DNA from: Anaerolineae bacterium
GTDB lineage: Bacteria > Chloroflexota > Anaerolineae > Anaerolineales > UBA4823
Direction of reading: 5' to 3'
Length of the DNA stretch: 64,000 nt
NCBI GenBank assembly: GCA_003327455.1
Contig: QOQU01000001.1
Location: forward strand, 62,001-126,000
Shown here piece by piece: positions 6,589-15,014 of the stretch; position 1 is the first letter of the stretch; every line of letters starts with the position of its first letter. The notes beneath the pieces were generated by a model. That model did no database searches, had not been told where the DNA came from, and saw nothing but the letters and a program-made list of their open reading frames with translations. The position numbers were made by a program, and so were the translations under genes.

Positions 6589-8427
6589 TCAGAGGTTCCA
6601 AAACAAGATTAATCCCAGAACTAGACCGATAAAGCAAACAATGGTTAATTTCCAACCAATATTCAAAAAATCACGAAATTGGTAATTTGCTGGAGCTATC
6701 ATCAAGATATTGACGGGATGTGCAATCGGAGTAAAAAAGGAGGCGGAACAACCAATCGCAGTAGCTACCGCTACAGCCTGAGGGTTTATATGCATGCTGA
6801 TAGCGGCGCTAATTGTGATTGGACCCGAAACCAATATCGAGACCTGCCCTCCGATGAATTGGGTTATCAATGCTGAAAATAGATATGCTCCACTGGCTAA
6901 CCCCACTCCTCCCAGCGGTGAGACGAAACGAATCATTTGTTCGCCAATAAGCTTGGCTAAGCTCGTGTTCACCATTGCTAAACTCACTGAATACATGCCC
7001 GCAATCAGGATGATCGCCTGCCAGTTTATCGCTCGATAGGCTTCTTCGATGTCCAGAATCTTTGTTAATAATAACAGAATAGCGCCGGTTAACATGGCTA
7101 AATAAACCGGCAAACCAATAACCGAGGCAATAATAGAGGCAAGAAGAATAGTGAGTGTCACTCCTGCTTGAGGTTGTTTGATCGGCTGGTCGCTCAAATC
7201 GGGTTCTAAAACGATAAAATCAGGGTTATTGCGCAAGCGGGGTAAATACTGGCGCGATCCAATCATTAATAAGCTATCCCCTAACATCAAGGGAAAATTC
7301 CCCACGTCGGTGCGATAACTGCGCCCGCCGCGAAACAACGCCAGAGCAGTAAAATGATATTTTGTTCGAAATTCAATGTCGCGCAGAGAGTGCCCTAACG
7401 CTTGAGAGTGGGGCGATGGCATCACCTCGATAAAGTTAACACCCTGCTCACTAATATGTCCATTTACACCTTCACGCCCTAAGCGCAATCCTAATTCTTT
7501 CAGTGCCTTGACGCGCTCTTCTCGTCCAACCACCAGCAAAATATCATCAGGATAGATCATTAAATCGGGTGGTGGTGCAAAAAATGCCTGATGCCCATGC
7601 CATACACCCGCCACTGCCAGCCCGTATTGTTCCCCGATACCGCTTGCCGCCAGGGTCTTATATGCGATCGGCGAATCCCTGGGAACGATCACCTCCCATA
7701 ATCGCTCAAGCAGCTGGTAATGGTCTTCAAGTTCTTTCCCGGTTGGGCGAGCAATCATCTGTTCGGGAGCTGGATCACGTTCTGGCAACCAGCGAGGCCC
7801 AAAGATGGTCAAGAACAAAATCCCAAGAATCGCGATTACCCCACCGGTTGGGGTAAAATCCAATATATGTAATGCGTGTTGGGGAGGAATAGCAGTGGTA
7901 AGCAGATCACTGACGATAATATTTGCTCCGGTAAAATAAGTGGCGGAACCGCCCAATAGACTTCCATAAGCAACTGGAATTAACAGCTTGCTGGGTTTGA
8001 TGCCAGAGCGGCGAGCTATTTCCATCGCACTGGGTAAAAGCAATGCCCCGGCTGCCAGATTGTTCATGATTAACGATAATAACGCCGTTGTAGTAGCAAA
8101 CAATGCAATGAATAATCGCTCTGAATTTCCGCCGATAATGAGCAGTTTACGAGCTACCCAACGGGTCAATCCAATTTTATCCAAACTGGTTGTAAAAATG
8201 AACAAGCTCAATAATGTGATCACCACCGGTTGGCTAAAACCAGCAATAGCCTTTATGGCGTCGTGAGGATTATGTGCAGCGCCGAGAATACCCATCCCGA
8301 AAAATTGCGCCAACCCCAGGCTGACTGCGATTAATAAAGCTGCGACATCCATGCGCAGCCGGTCAAGACTAACCAGCACCAACGGAATGGCGACGATAAA
8401 GATGAGGAATAATTGTGGGAAGGTCAT
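6589..8427 (-). CDS. DASS/SLC13-type anion:sodium symporter with RCK_C domains
   Basis: 612 aa integral membrane protein. About five helices (1-205, including the loop LSLIMNNLAAGALLLPSAME) are followed by a cytoplasmic insert of about 210-410 with two TrkA-C/RCK_C-like domains (each ending in a DDILLVVGR- or GDSLLMIGS-like strand). Six or more further helices follow, with a second SALITQFIGGQVSI-type re-entrant segment. This split architecture is typical of bacterial citrate/sulfate-like transporters of the ion transporter superfamily. Substrate (dicarboxylate, sulfate or other anion) cannot be told. The gene is monocistronic. Confidence 0.8.
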   Translation of the reverse strand: MTFPQLFLIFIVAIPLVLVSLDRLRMDVAALLIAVSLGLAQFFGMGILGAAHNPHDAIKAIAGFSQPVVITLLSLFIFTTSLDKIGLTRWVARKLLIIGGNSERLFIALFATTTALLSLIMNNLAAGALLLPSAMEIARRSGIKPSKLLIPVAYGSLLGGSATYFTGANIIVSDLLTTAIPPQHALHILDFTPTGGVIAILGILFLTIFGPRWLPERDPAPEQMIARPTGKELEDHYQLLERLWEVIVPRDSPIAYKTLAASGIGEQYGLAVAGVWHGHQAFFAPPPDLMIYPDDILLVVGREERVKALKELGLRLGREGVNGHISEQGVNFIEVMPSPHSQALGHSLRDIEFRTKYHFTALALFRGGRSYRTDVGNFPLMLGDSLLMIGSRQYLPRLRNNPDFIVLEPDLSDQPIKQPQAGVTLTILLASIIASVIGLPVYLAMLTGAILLLLTKILDIEEAYRAINWQAIILIAGMYSVSLAMVNTSLAKLIGEQMIRFVSPLGGVGLASGAYLFSALITQFIGGQVSILVSGPITISAAISMHINPQAVAVATAIGCSASFFTPIAHPVNILMIAPANYQFRDFLNIGWKLTIVCFIGLVLGLILFWNL

Positions 8428-8529
8428 GCCAGTAAAAATTTTACCATCCGATAAAGGAGAAAATTAGCACAATTTCCTTACTTTTTGTTGGTAAGAAGCG
8501 ATAAGTGTCTCCCCCTCGACCCGTAAACA

Positions 8530-8824
8530 TCACCAATCAAAATCAGCTTCATACCCCAGGCGAATCAGCAAATCTCCCGCAATTTCTTTGAACAGGTGTT
8601 TATGCGCGTCGGTAAAACTCTCCCACCAGCCGCCGATTTTCCCTTTGCGGAAGGTGGGAGAACGGTGTGGGTCAATGAAGGTTTCGATTTTTGGGGAAGG
8701 AATTAGCAAACAGGATTGGCAGGCTTTTGAACGACAGACGCCGGTAACGGATAGCCTGGCGCAGATGGCGAAGTCGACGCCGCCCCGTCCAGGCAAGACG
8801 AGCAAGATAATCCATAGAGGGCAT
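8530..8824 (-). pseudogene. Sulfotransferase gene collapsed by internal deletion
   Basis: Reading leftwards from 8824, one frame gives an N-terminal piece ending SLPILFANSFPK, the start of the sulfotransferase PAPS-binding 5'-PSB loop (normally PKSGT). It is followed at once, in another frame, by the family C terminus FIDPHRSPTFRKGKIGGWW...ESFTDAHKHLFKEIAGDLLI up to LGYEADFDW and stop at 8530. The central 150-200 residues are missing. The C-terminal motif RKGxxGxW is the second PAPS-binding element of this fold. The 5' end almost touches the DUF418 gene, with which it was probably cotranscribed. Confidence 0.65.
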
Positions 8825-8837
8825 CCAATTTTGGCAA

Positions 8838-10097
8838 TCATACTTTTTCCAACTTTCGTATGGGCTGTAGCTTGCCATAGGTGAGCGAACGCCACAGCCA
8901 TTCAGCGGGGCCATAGTAGAAGCGTTTCATCCACCAATGGCTGAAGGGGATTTGCAGCAGGTAAATGACGAAAGTCAGACCGATTCCGGCTGCGTGACCG
9001 ATCTTCCCAAACAGCCCCAGACCATAGCCGTAGAAGATCAGCGTGCAGACAATGGACTGGATCAGGTAATTGGTGAGCGCCATCTGCCCAACCGGAGCGA
9101 GAACCTGGAGGCGTTTTCCCCAAAGCGGGTGCAGGGCCAGCAGGCACAGGGCTGAGACATACGCCAGCATGAGCAGCGGCGCGCCAACCGCCTGCCCGGC
9201 CGTTGCCAGCCAGAGCGTCCCGGTTGGATAAACGCGCGAGATAGGCATGATGAGGGTGGCGTAGAGGATGTTGCCGCTCAGACCAAGCAGGAAACCCCAC
9301 AGCAACAATTTGCGGAACAGTCCCTGATTTTCGGGCAGGTTTTTGAAAATGCCGCGCTTGCCGAAGTAGACGCCCAGCACGAACATCGCCAGCACATTGA
9401 AGCCCATCACGATAAAACCGGCCAGCCCCATGCTGAAGTAATCGTGCACTCGCTGGGTGGTGATTTGTGCGAAATTGCCGCTGGCATACACCTGATAGGC
9501 GCGCTCCAGGTCGGTCACGAAACCGGCTTCGGCTGCAGCAAAGGACTCTTCGATTTGCGACGCGGCTTCGGGGATGGTGCCAGCCCAGGCAACCAGACCA
9601 GTCACGGCGGCGTTGAACAAGAGCGGCAGGGCAATAAAGATGACGACCCAGACGAGCAGGGTGCGTGGTTTGGCTTTGCGGAAGAGAATCAGCAGGAAAC
9701 CGAGCAGGGCGTACAGGATGAGAATGTCGCCCATCCAGATCAGGAAGGCGTGGATGAGTCCAAAGCCAAGTAAAACCAGCAGGCGGCGCAGGTAGAGCGG
9801 CACGAAGCGTCCGCCGCGCCCTTCGATGCGTTCCATTTGCAGGGTTAGCCCCAACCCAAAGAGCAGGGAAAACAGGGCGTAGAACTTTCCTTCGCCCAGA
9901 GCGTGAATCAGCCACAGGGCGGCACGATCATGAAACGGCAAATTGGGGTTGGCAGGCAGGACGACCGCCTGGATGGGGTGACCGAAAATCGTCATATTGA
10001 CGAACAAGATACCGAACAGCGCAAAGCCGCGCAGAATGTCCACGATTTGGATGCGTTCGGCAGGCTGGACAGGGGCAAGTGGGGTAGAACTGGTCAT
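8838..10097 (-). CDS. DUF418 family membrane protein (YeiB-like)
   Basis: 419 aa with about nine to ten membrane segments. The N-terminal RIQIVDILRGFALFGILFVN motif and the C-terminal block FSHWWMKRFYYGPAEWLWRS...TYGK are diagnostic of the DUF418/YeiB family. Members are integral membrane proteins of unproven function, sometimes near efflux or envelope genes, and distantly related to acyltransferase-type membrane proteins. The start is the ATG at 10097. The gene lies alone on minus, upstream of the sulfotransferase remnant. Confidence 0.8.
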   Translation of the reverse strand: MTSSTPLAPVQPAERIQIVDILRGFALFGILFVNMTIFGHPIQAVVLPANPNLPFHDRAALWLIHALGEGKFYALFSLLFGLGLTLQMERIEGRGGRFVPLYLRRLLVLLGFGLIHAFLIWMGDILILYALLGFLLILFRKAKPRTLLVWVVIFIALPLLFNAAVTGLVAWAGTIPEAASQIEESFAAAEAGFVTDLERAYQVYASGNFAQITTQRVHDYFSMGLAGFIVMGFNVLAMFVLGVYFGKRGIFKNLPENQGLFRKLLLWGFLLGLSGNILYATLIMPISRVYPTGTLWLATAGQAVGAPLLMLAYVSALCLLALHPLWGKRLQVLAPVGQMALTNYLIQSIVCTLIFYGYGLGLFGKIGHAAGIGLTFVIYLLQIPFSHWWMKRFYYGPAEWLWRSLTYGKLQPIRKLEKV

Positions 10098-10225
10098 TCG
10101 ATTCTTCTTTCCAGGTTTTTAGACCCGGCAGAACGCTCAACCGTTCTTTTCATTATAGCCCTTGAAGCGATTCTTTACACGCTACGGCTGGTTAACATTG
10201 CTTAACCAGATTGCATTAGCCTGTG

Positions 10226-10372
10226 CAACCCCAAAAGCTGGCAGCAACGGATTGGCAAGATGACCAAAGTACGAATCCCTCTCGTCCGTATGGCGTGCAC
10301 CTCAATCCGAACAAATCGGAGCGGATTTCTTTTACCGCAGCCGATCGAGTGATCGTCCTTGCGGAAGAGTAG
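10226..10372 (+). pseudogene. C-terminal remnant of a CASTOR/TrkA-like ion channel protein
   Basis: A plus-strand frame of 48 codons after a stop ends with LNPNKSERISFTAADRVIVL-AEE and TAG. The pattern LNPxKSERxxFxxxDxVIVLAEx is the C-terminal strand pair of the CASTOR/POLLUX-like NAD-binding channel family. No start or channel domain is left. A further open frame follows at about 10374-10532 (ending EDHQGKRQL, overlapping the 3' end of rbsC) that reads like protein but is unassigned. This is all that occupies the 10.1-10.5 kb gap. Confidence 0.45.
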
Positions 10373-10526
10373 CTTTTTGTCGTTGGCCGGGGTTGCCGGC
10401 CGGGAGGGCAATGTAGCCGAAATCTCTGATTTAACTGGCAAGTTGAGTTGTCTTGCACCTCTGGAATATGCCCCCATCGCACAGCCAAAAGGTATTTTGG
10501 TTGAGGACCATCAGGGCAAGAGACAA

Positions 10527-11498
10527 CTATGAGCGCCCTCTTTTCAAAAGATGATCCAGCAGCACTGCCACAATGAATACAATTCCTTTGACCACTTGCT
10601 GATTATATGAGGGGATCTCCAGCAAGTTCAAGCCATTCGAAAGAGAGCCGATGATAAAAGCGCCTGCCAGGGTGCCGCTGATGGTGCCGCTCCCGCCTGC
10701 CAGGCTTGTCCCGCCTAATACGGCAGCGGCGATAGCATCCAATTCCATCAGCATCCCGCTGTTTGGCTGGGCAGACCAGAGTCGGGCTGTCAGGATAATG
10801 CCTGCCAGCGCAGCGCACAGTCCGGAAAGAACGTAAACCCCTAACTTGACTCTGCCAACCGCCACCGATGCCAGGCGGGCGGTCTCCTCGCCTCCACCTA
10901 CGGCGAAGATGTGCATTCCAAAGACCGTTTGATTCAACATCCAGGCAGCCAGGACAGCCACGACCAGTAAAATAATGACCGGCATGGGAATGCCCCAAAG
11001 ATCCCCACTACCCCAAAAGGTGAAAGCTTTATCTAATCCAGCAATGGGACGCCCCTGAGTGTAGACCAGCGTAAAACCGCGCGCCGCCGCCATCATCGCC
11101 AGCGTGGCGACAAACGGAGGGATGCGTCCCCAGACAATCATCGCTCCGTTGATGCTGCCCAACACTCCGCCAATCATCAAGGCGATGAGCATGGCTGTGT
11201 AAGTCGGGAGTTGATTCCGAACAGCCAGACCGGCTGCCAGCGCGCCGCACAAGGCAGCCACCGACCCCACCGATAAATCAATCCCGCCGGTGATAATCGT
11301 CAGGGTCATCCCGATCCCGACCAGGGCAATCAACGAGGTTTGCAACGCAACCGTCGTCAAGTTTTGGAGCGTAAAAAACTCTGGCGAGAGCAATGCCAGC
11401 GCACCCAGGATTACAAACAGAATCAAAAAAACACTGCTCTTGCGGAACAAGATCAGCGCGGTTGTCGAGATGGTTTGCTTTTGGGTTTGCACTGTCAT
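10527..11498 (-). CDS. rbsC: Ribose ABC transporter permease, first copy
   Basis: 323 aa, about eight to ten membrane helices. It has the branched-chain/monosaccharide (CUT2) permease signatures LTIITGGIDLSVGSVAALCG and IAAAVLGGTSLAGGSGTISG, which line the pore and contact the ATPase. It is the last gene of the ribose operon, 27 bp after rbsA. A second, clearly different RbsC is encoded at 15015-15962 in the same operon, so the membrane channel may be a heterodimer rather than the usual homodimer. Confidence 0.9.
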   Translation of the reverse strand: MTVQTQKQTISTTALILFRKSSVFLILFVILGALALLSPEFFTLQNLTTVALQTSLIALVGIGMTLTIITGGIDLSVGSVAALCGALAAGLAVRNQLPTYTAMLIALMIGGVLGSINGAMIVWGRIPPFVATLAMMAAARGFTLVYTQGRPIAGLDKAFTFWGSGDLWGIPMPVIILLVVAVLAAWMLNQTVFGMHIFAVGGGEETARLASVAVGRVKLGVYVLSGLCAALAGIILTARLWSAQPNSGMLMELDAIAAAVLGGTSLAGGSGTISGTLAGAFIIGSLSNGLNLLEIPSYNQQVVKGIVFIVAVLLDHLLKRGRS

Positions 11499-11525
11499 AC
11501 GTGTTTCTTTCCTGTTCAGAGTGTC

Positions 11526-13055
11526 CTACCCGGATTGAGGTTGAAAAGAGAGCCCCTGCCTCGCTGCTTGACCGGTTGCTGCATGCATGATGACCTCCTG
11601 CGTGGCATCTTTGCGCGGAAATTCAGCCACAATCTCTCCCTCCCGCATCACCAGGATGCGATCGCTGACCCCTAAAATCTCCGGTAATTCGGAAGAAACC
11701 ATCATGATCGCCACCCCCTGTGCAGCCAGATTGCTCATCAAGGCGTGAATTTCTGCCTTTGCTGCCACATCCACCCCTCTGGTCGGTTCATCCAAAATTA
11801 ACACTTTTGGATTTAACGACATCCAGCGGGCGATGACCACTTTTTGCTGATTTCCGCCGGAGAGATTGCGGACTCGTTGACGAAATGAAGGCGTCTTGAT
11901 GTTCAACTGTTGGATCATACCATTCACGATCTCTTCAGCCTGTCTGAAACGGATCAATCCAAACTGCGAGAGCCTGTCGAGCAAGCTGATCACCACATTC
12001 GACCTGACGCTTTGTCCTAAGAACAACCCTTGCGCCTTACGGTCTTCGGGGACAAACCCAATTCCCAGACGGATGGCATCTTGAGGATTGCGCAGATGAA
12101 TCACGCGGCCTTCTAAGAGAATCTCACCCTCATCTAAGCGGTCTGCGCCAAAGAGCGCCCGCGCCAGTTCACTGCGTCCTGATCCGACCAATCCAGCAAC
12201 GCCCACAATCTCCCCCGCATAGAGGTCTATATCAACCCCTTTGAGATTTTTGCCTCTTTTCAGACCCCTTGCCGAAAGAACTATTTTCCCTCGCGGCACT
12301 TCGCTCTTGGGGAAGAACTCTTTCAATTCACGCCCCACCATCATCTGAACCACTTCTTCGCGGCTCACTTCTTGAGCAGACCGTAACCCCACAAGCTGTC
12401 CATCGCGCATCACCGCGATTCGATCGGCAATGGCAAATACCTCGTCCAGACGATGAGAGATAAAAATCAAAGTCACGCCCTTTTCGCGCAGGGAACGCAT
12501 CAGACCAAATAACGTTTCGGTTTCGCGCTCCGAGAGGGCGCTGGTGGGTTCGTCCAGGACAATCAAGCGCGCATTATAGGAGAGGGCTTTGGCAATCTCG
12601 ACCATTTGCCGTTGGGCAATGGTTAAGTCTTGCACAATCGCTCTGGCAGAGATCTCTAAACCCAGGCGGTCGAGCGTTTCCTGGGCTTCTTGATAGAGTT
12701 TCTTCCAATCGATCATCATTTTCATCCCTCTGCGGCGCGGTTCGCGACCGAGATAGATATTCTGACCGACGCTCATTTGAGGGATGAGAGCCAATTCCTG
12801 ATGAATCATCGTAATGCCCAATTCCAAAGCGCGGCGAGGTGAATCGATGACGACTTCCTGTCCGTCCAGATAAATCTTGCCCTTATCGGCTGGGATCGCT
12901 CCGCTCAGGATGTTCATCAAAGTTGACTTGCCGGCGCCATTTTCACCCACCAGAGCTAAAATTTCCCCCGCCTGAGCTTCAAAAGAGACATCGCGCACCG
13001 CCTGTACGCCGGGGAAGGCTTTGTGAATATGTTCAAACCGCAGTCTCGGGTTCAT
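11526..13055 (-). CDS. rbsA: Ribose ABC transporter ATP-binding protein (double NBD)
   Basis: 509 aa, the normal length for RbsA/MglA proteins, with two fused nucleotide-binding domains. NBD1 (about 1-240) has Walker A GENGAGKST, a signature-like LTIAQRQMVEIAKAL and Walker B LIVLDEPTSAL. NBD2 (about 250-500) has the degenerate Walker A GLVGSGRSE, signature LSGGNQQK and Walker B VLILDEPTRGVD. As in the family, NBD2 is probably the less active site. It energises ribose import at the inner membrane. A hairpin at 13080-13111 separates it from the upstream rbsB. Confidence 0.92.
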   Translation of the reverse strand: MNPRLRFEHIHKAFPGVQAVRDVSFEAQAGEILALVGENGAGKSTLMNILSGAIPADKGKIYLDGQEVVIDSPRRALELGITMIHQELALIPQMSVGQNIYLGREPRRRGMKMMIDWKKLYQEAQETLDRLGLEISARAIVQDLTIAQRQMVEIAKALSYNARLIVLDEPTSALSERETETLFGLMRSLREKGVTLIFISHRLDEVFAIADRIAVMRDGQLVGLRSAQEVSREEVVQMMVGRELKEFFPKSEVPRGKIVLSARGLKRGKNLKGVDIDLYAGEIVGVAGLVGSGRSELARALFGADRLDEGEILLEGRVIHLRNPQDAIRLGIGFVPEDRKAQGLFLGQSVRSNVVISLLDRLSQFGLIRFRQAEEIVNGMIQQLNIKTPSFRQRVRNLSGGNQQKVVIARWMSLNPKVLILDEPTRGVDVAAKAEIHALMSNLAAQGVAIMMVSSELPEILGVSDRILVMREGEIVAEFPRKDATQEVIMHAATGQAARQGLSFQPQSG

Positions 13056-13079
13056 GATTCTCCATTTTGCAAGAAAGAA

Positions 13080-13111
13080 GATTGCGGATTACACGCTGGT
13101 AATCCGCAATC
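13080..13111 (-). terminator. Hairpin between rbsB and rbsA (attenuator or mRNA-stability element)
   Basis: A perfect 13-bp stem (GATTGCGGATTAC at 13080-13092 with its complement at 13099-13111) encloses a 6-nt loop. On the minus strand it is followed by TTCTTTCTTG, a broken T-tract. It lies right after the binding-protein stop codon and before rbsA. In other ABC operons such hairpins protect or stop upstream mRNA so that the binding protein is made in excess of the ATPase; that role is inferred here. Confidence 0.6.
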
Positions 13112-13126
13112 TAATCTTTCATCCTG

Positions 13127-14908
13127 TTACTTGGTTACCAGGGAAAGCTCGACGGGGATATATGCTTCTACGCTCTCTCCATTGAGGTACTTAATCGCCG
13201 TTTCGACAGCCAGTTGCCCCATCAGAGCGGGTTGCTGAGCTACGGTAGCAGCCAGCTTGCCATCTTTGACTGCCTGCACGGCATCGTCAATGGCATCGAA
13301 GCCCACAAAGATAATCCCGGTGCGCCCCGCCGCTTCGGCAGCTTGAATTGCACCGAGGATCATCTCGTCGTTGTGAGCAAACACGGCTGCAATCTCCGGC
13401 TGTGCCTGCAGGATGTTCTCGAACACCTTCAGCCCTTCATCGCGGTTGAAGTTTGCCGTCTGCTGGGCGACGATCTTGGCGTCTTTGCAGTTGGTGCTCA
13501 TGTACTCGTTGAACCCCTGCCCACGGTCGCGGGCTGCAGACGTGCCGGCAATGCCTTGCAGTTCAACCACATTGCCTTTGCCGCCGATTGCCTGGCACAG
13601 AAACTCGGCTGCCATCTTGCCGCCCGCCACGTTATCGGAAGCGATGTGCGAGACGACCGTACCACCGTTCGCCCCACGGTCAACGGTGAAGACGGGGATG
13701 CCGGCTTCGTTCGCCTTCTGGATGGCGGGGACGACCGCATCGGCATCGGTGGGGTTGATGAGCAGGGCGGACACTTTCTTGCTGATCAGGTCTTCGATGC
13801 CGGCGATCATCTTGGCGGAGTCATCCTGGGCGTCCACCACGATCAGCTTGACGCCGGCGGCATCGGCTGCCTTCTGCGCCCCGTCCCGCAGGGTCACGAA
13901 GAACGGATTGTTCAGGGTCGAAAGCACCAACCCAAGCGTAATCTCCTCTGCAGGTTGTGGAGGGGTAACACCCAATGACTCGGCAGTGACCAGGCTCAGG
14001 GCAACCGGGATGAAGCTATCGACGCTCTCACCCTTGAGGTGCTTTACCGCTGTTTCGACAGCCAGTTGACCCATCAGAGCGGGTTGCTGAGCTACAGTAG
14101 CAGCCAGCTTGCCATCTTTGACTGCCTGCACGGCATCGTCAATGGCATCGAAGCCCACAAAGATAATCCCGGTGCGCCCCGCCGCTTCGGCAGCTTGAAT
14201 TGCACCGAGGATCATCTCGTCATTGTGAGCAAACACGGCTGCGATCTCCGGCTGTGCCTGCAGGATGTTCTCGAACACCTTCAGCCCTTCATCGCGGTTG
14301 AAGTTTGCCGTCTGCTGGGCGACGATCTTGGCGTCTTTGCAGTTGGCGCTCATGTACTCGTTGAACCCCTGCCCACGGTCGCGGGCTGCAGACGTGCCGG
14401 CAATGCCTTGCAGTTCAACCACATTGCCTTTGCCGCCGATTGCCTGGCACAGAAACTCGGCTGCCATCTTGCCGCCCGCCACGTTATCGGAAGCGATATG
14501 CGAGACGACCGTACCACCGTTCGCCCCACGGTCAACGGTGAAGACGGGGATGCCGGCTTCGTTCGCCTTCTGGATGGCGGGGACGACGGCATCGGCATCG
14601 GTGGGGTTGATGAGCAGGGCGGACACTTTCTTGCTGATCAGGTCTTCGATGCCGGCAATCATCTTGGCCGAGTCATCCTGGGCGTCCACCACGATCAGCT
14701 CAACACCGGCTTCGTCAGCCGCCTTCTGCGCCCCGTCCCGCAGGGTCACGAAGAACGGGTTGTTCAGGGTCGAGAGCACCAGGCCGAGCGTGATCTCCTC
14801 CGCAGGCGCTTGCGTTTCAGGGGCAGGCGTGGGAGTAGCCTGAGGTGCACAGGCACTCAAAATCAGGGCGAATAGTACGAAAAGGTTGACGAGCAAATTT
14901 CTTTTCAT
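13127..14908 (-). CDS. rbsB: Ribose-binding lipoprotein with two tandem binding domains
   Basis: 593 aa, twice the usual RbsB length of about 300. Residues 1-20 are a lipoprotein signal (LILSAC, lipid on Cys20) followed by a TPTPAPETQAPA linker. Two type I periplasmic-binding domains follow, at about 37-305 and 321-593, each starting EEITLGLVLSTLNNPFFVTL and each with the DAQDDS, INPTDADAV and VDRGANGG ligand-cleft segments. The copies differ at about ten residues, mostly at the ends (for example AVKHLKGESVDSFIPV against AIKYLNGESVEAYIPV). The inter-domain linker is AESLGVTPPQPA. It should deliver ribose or a similar pentose to the RbsA/RbsC complex. The near identity indicates recent in-frame duplication. 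Confidence 0.92.
   Translation of the reverse strand: MKRNLLVNLFVLFALILSACAPQATPTPAPETQAPAEEITLGLVLSTLNNPFFVTLRDGAQKAADEAGVELIVVDAQDDSAKMIAGIEDLISKKVSALLINPTDADAVVPAIQKANEAGIPVFTVDRGANGGTVVSHIASDNVAGGKMAAEFLCQAIGGKGNVVELQGIAGTSAARDRGQGFNEYMSANCKDAKIVAQQTANFNRDEGLKVFENILQAQPEIAAVFAHNDEMILGAIQAAEAAGRTGIIFVGFDAIDDAVQAVKDGKLAATVAQQPALMGQLAVETAVKHLKGESVDSFIPVALSLVTAESLGVTPPQPAEEITLGLVLSTLNNPFFVTLRDGAQKAADAAGVKLIVVDAQDDSAKMIAGIEDLISKKVSALLINPTDADAVVPAIQKANEAGIPVFTVDRGANGGTVVSHIASDNVAGGKMAAEFLCQAIGGKGNVVELQGIAGTSAARDRGQGFNEYMSTNCKDAKIVAQQTANFNRDEGLKVFENILQAQPEIAAVFAHNDEMILGAIQAAEAAGRTGIIFVGFDAIDDAVQAVKDGKLAATVAQQPALMGQLAVETAIKYLNGESVEAYIPVELSLVTK
13130..14803 (-). repeat. In-frame tandem duplication inside rbsB
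   Basis: Two copies of about 820 bp with a constant offset of 852 bp (284 codons). For example, the tract starting TTTCGACAGCCAGTTG occurs at 13201 and 14053. No gap is visible between the copies and long stretches are identical at DNA level, including third codon positions, so the event is recent or is maintained by gene conversion. The stretch 13952-13978 holds the linker. Confidence 0.9.
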
Positions 14909-15014
14909 GGCGATCCTCCTAAATTCTAAATATCGTCAGGTTTTTGATACGGTTTGGTAGATAAGATTAATCTTCTTCTGACACCTCCTTTTTGAGAATC
15001 CTTCTCGCTCCGGA

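Noticed and set aside
8902-9915. 337-codon minus-strand ORF inside the DUF418 gene
   Set aside because: Shifted-frame shadow of the membrane protein, Arg/Pro-rich, without ribosome site.
13214-14875. Two long plus-strand ORFs of 254 and 278 codons, alike in sequence
   Set aside because: They are antisense to the duplicated rbsB and are alike only because that gene is duplicated.
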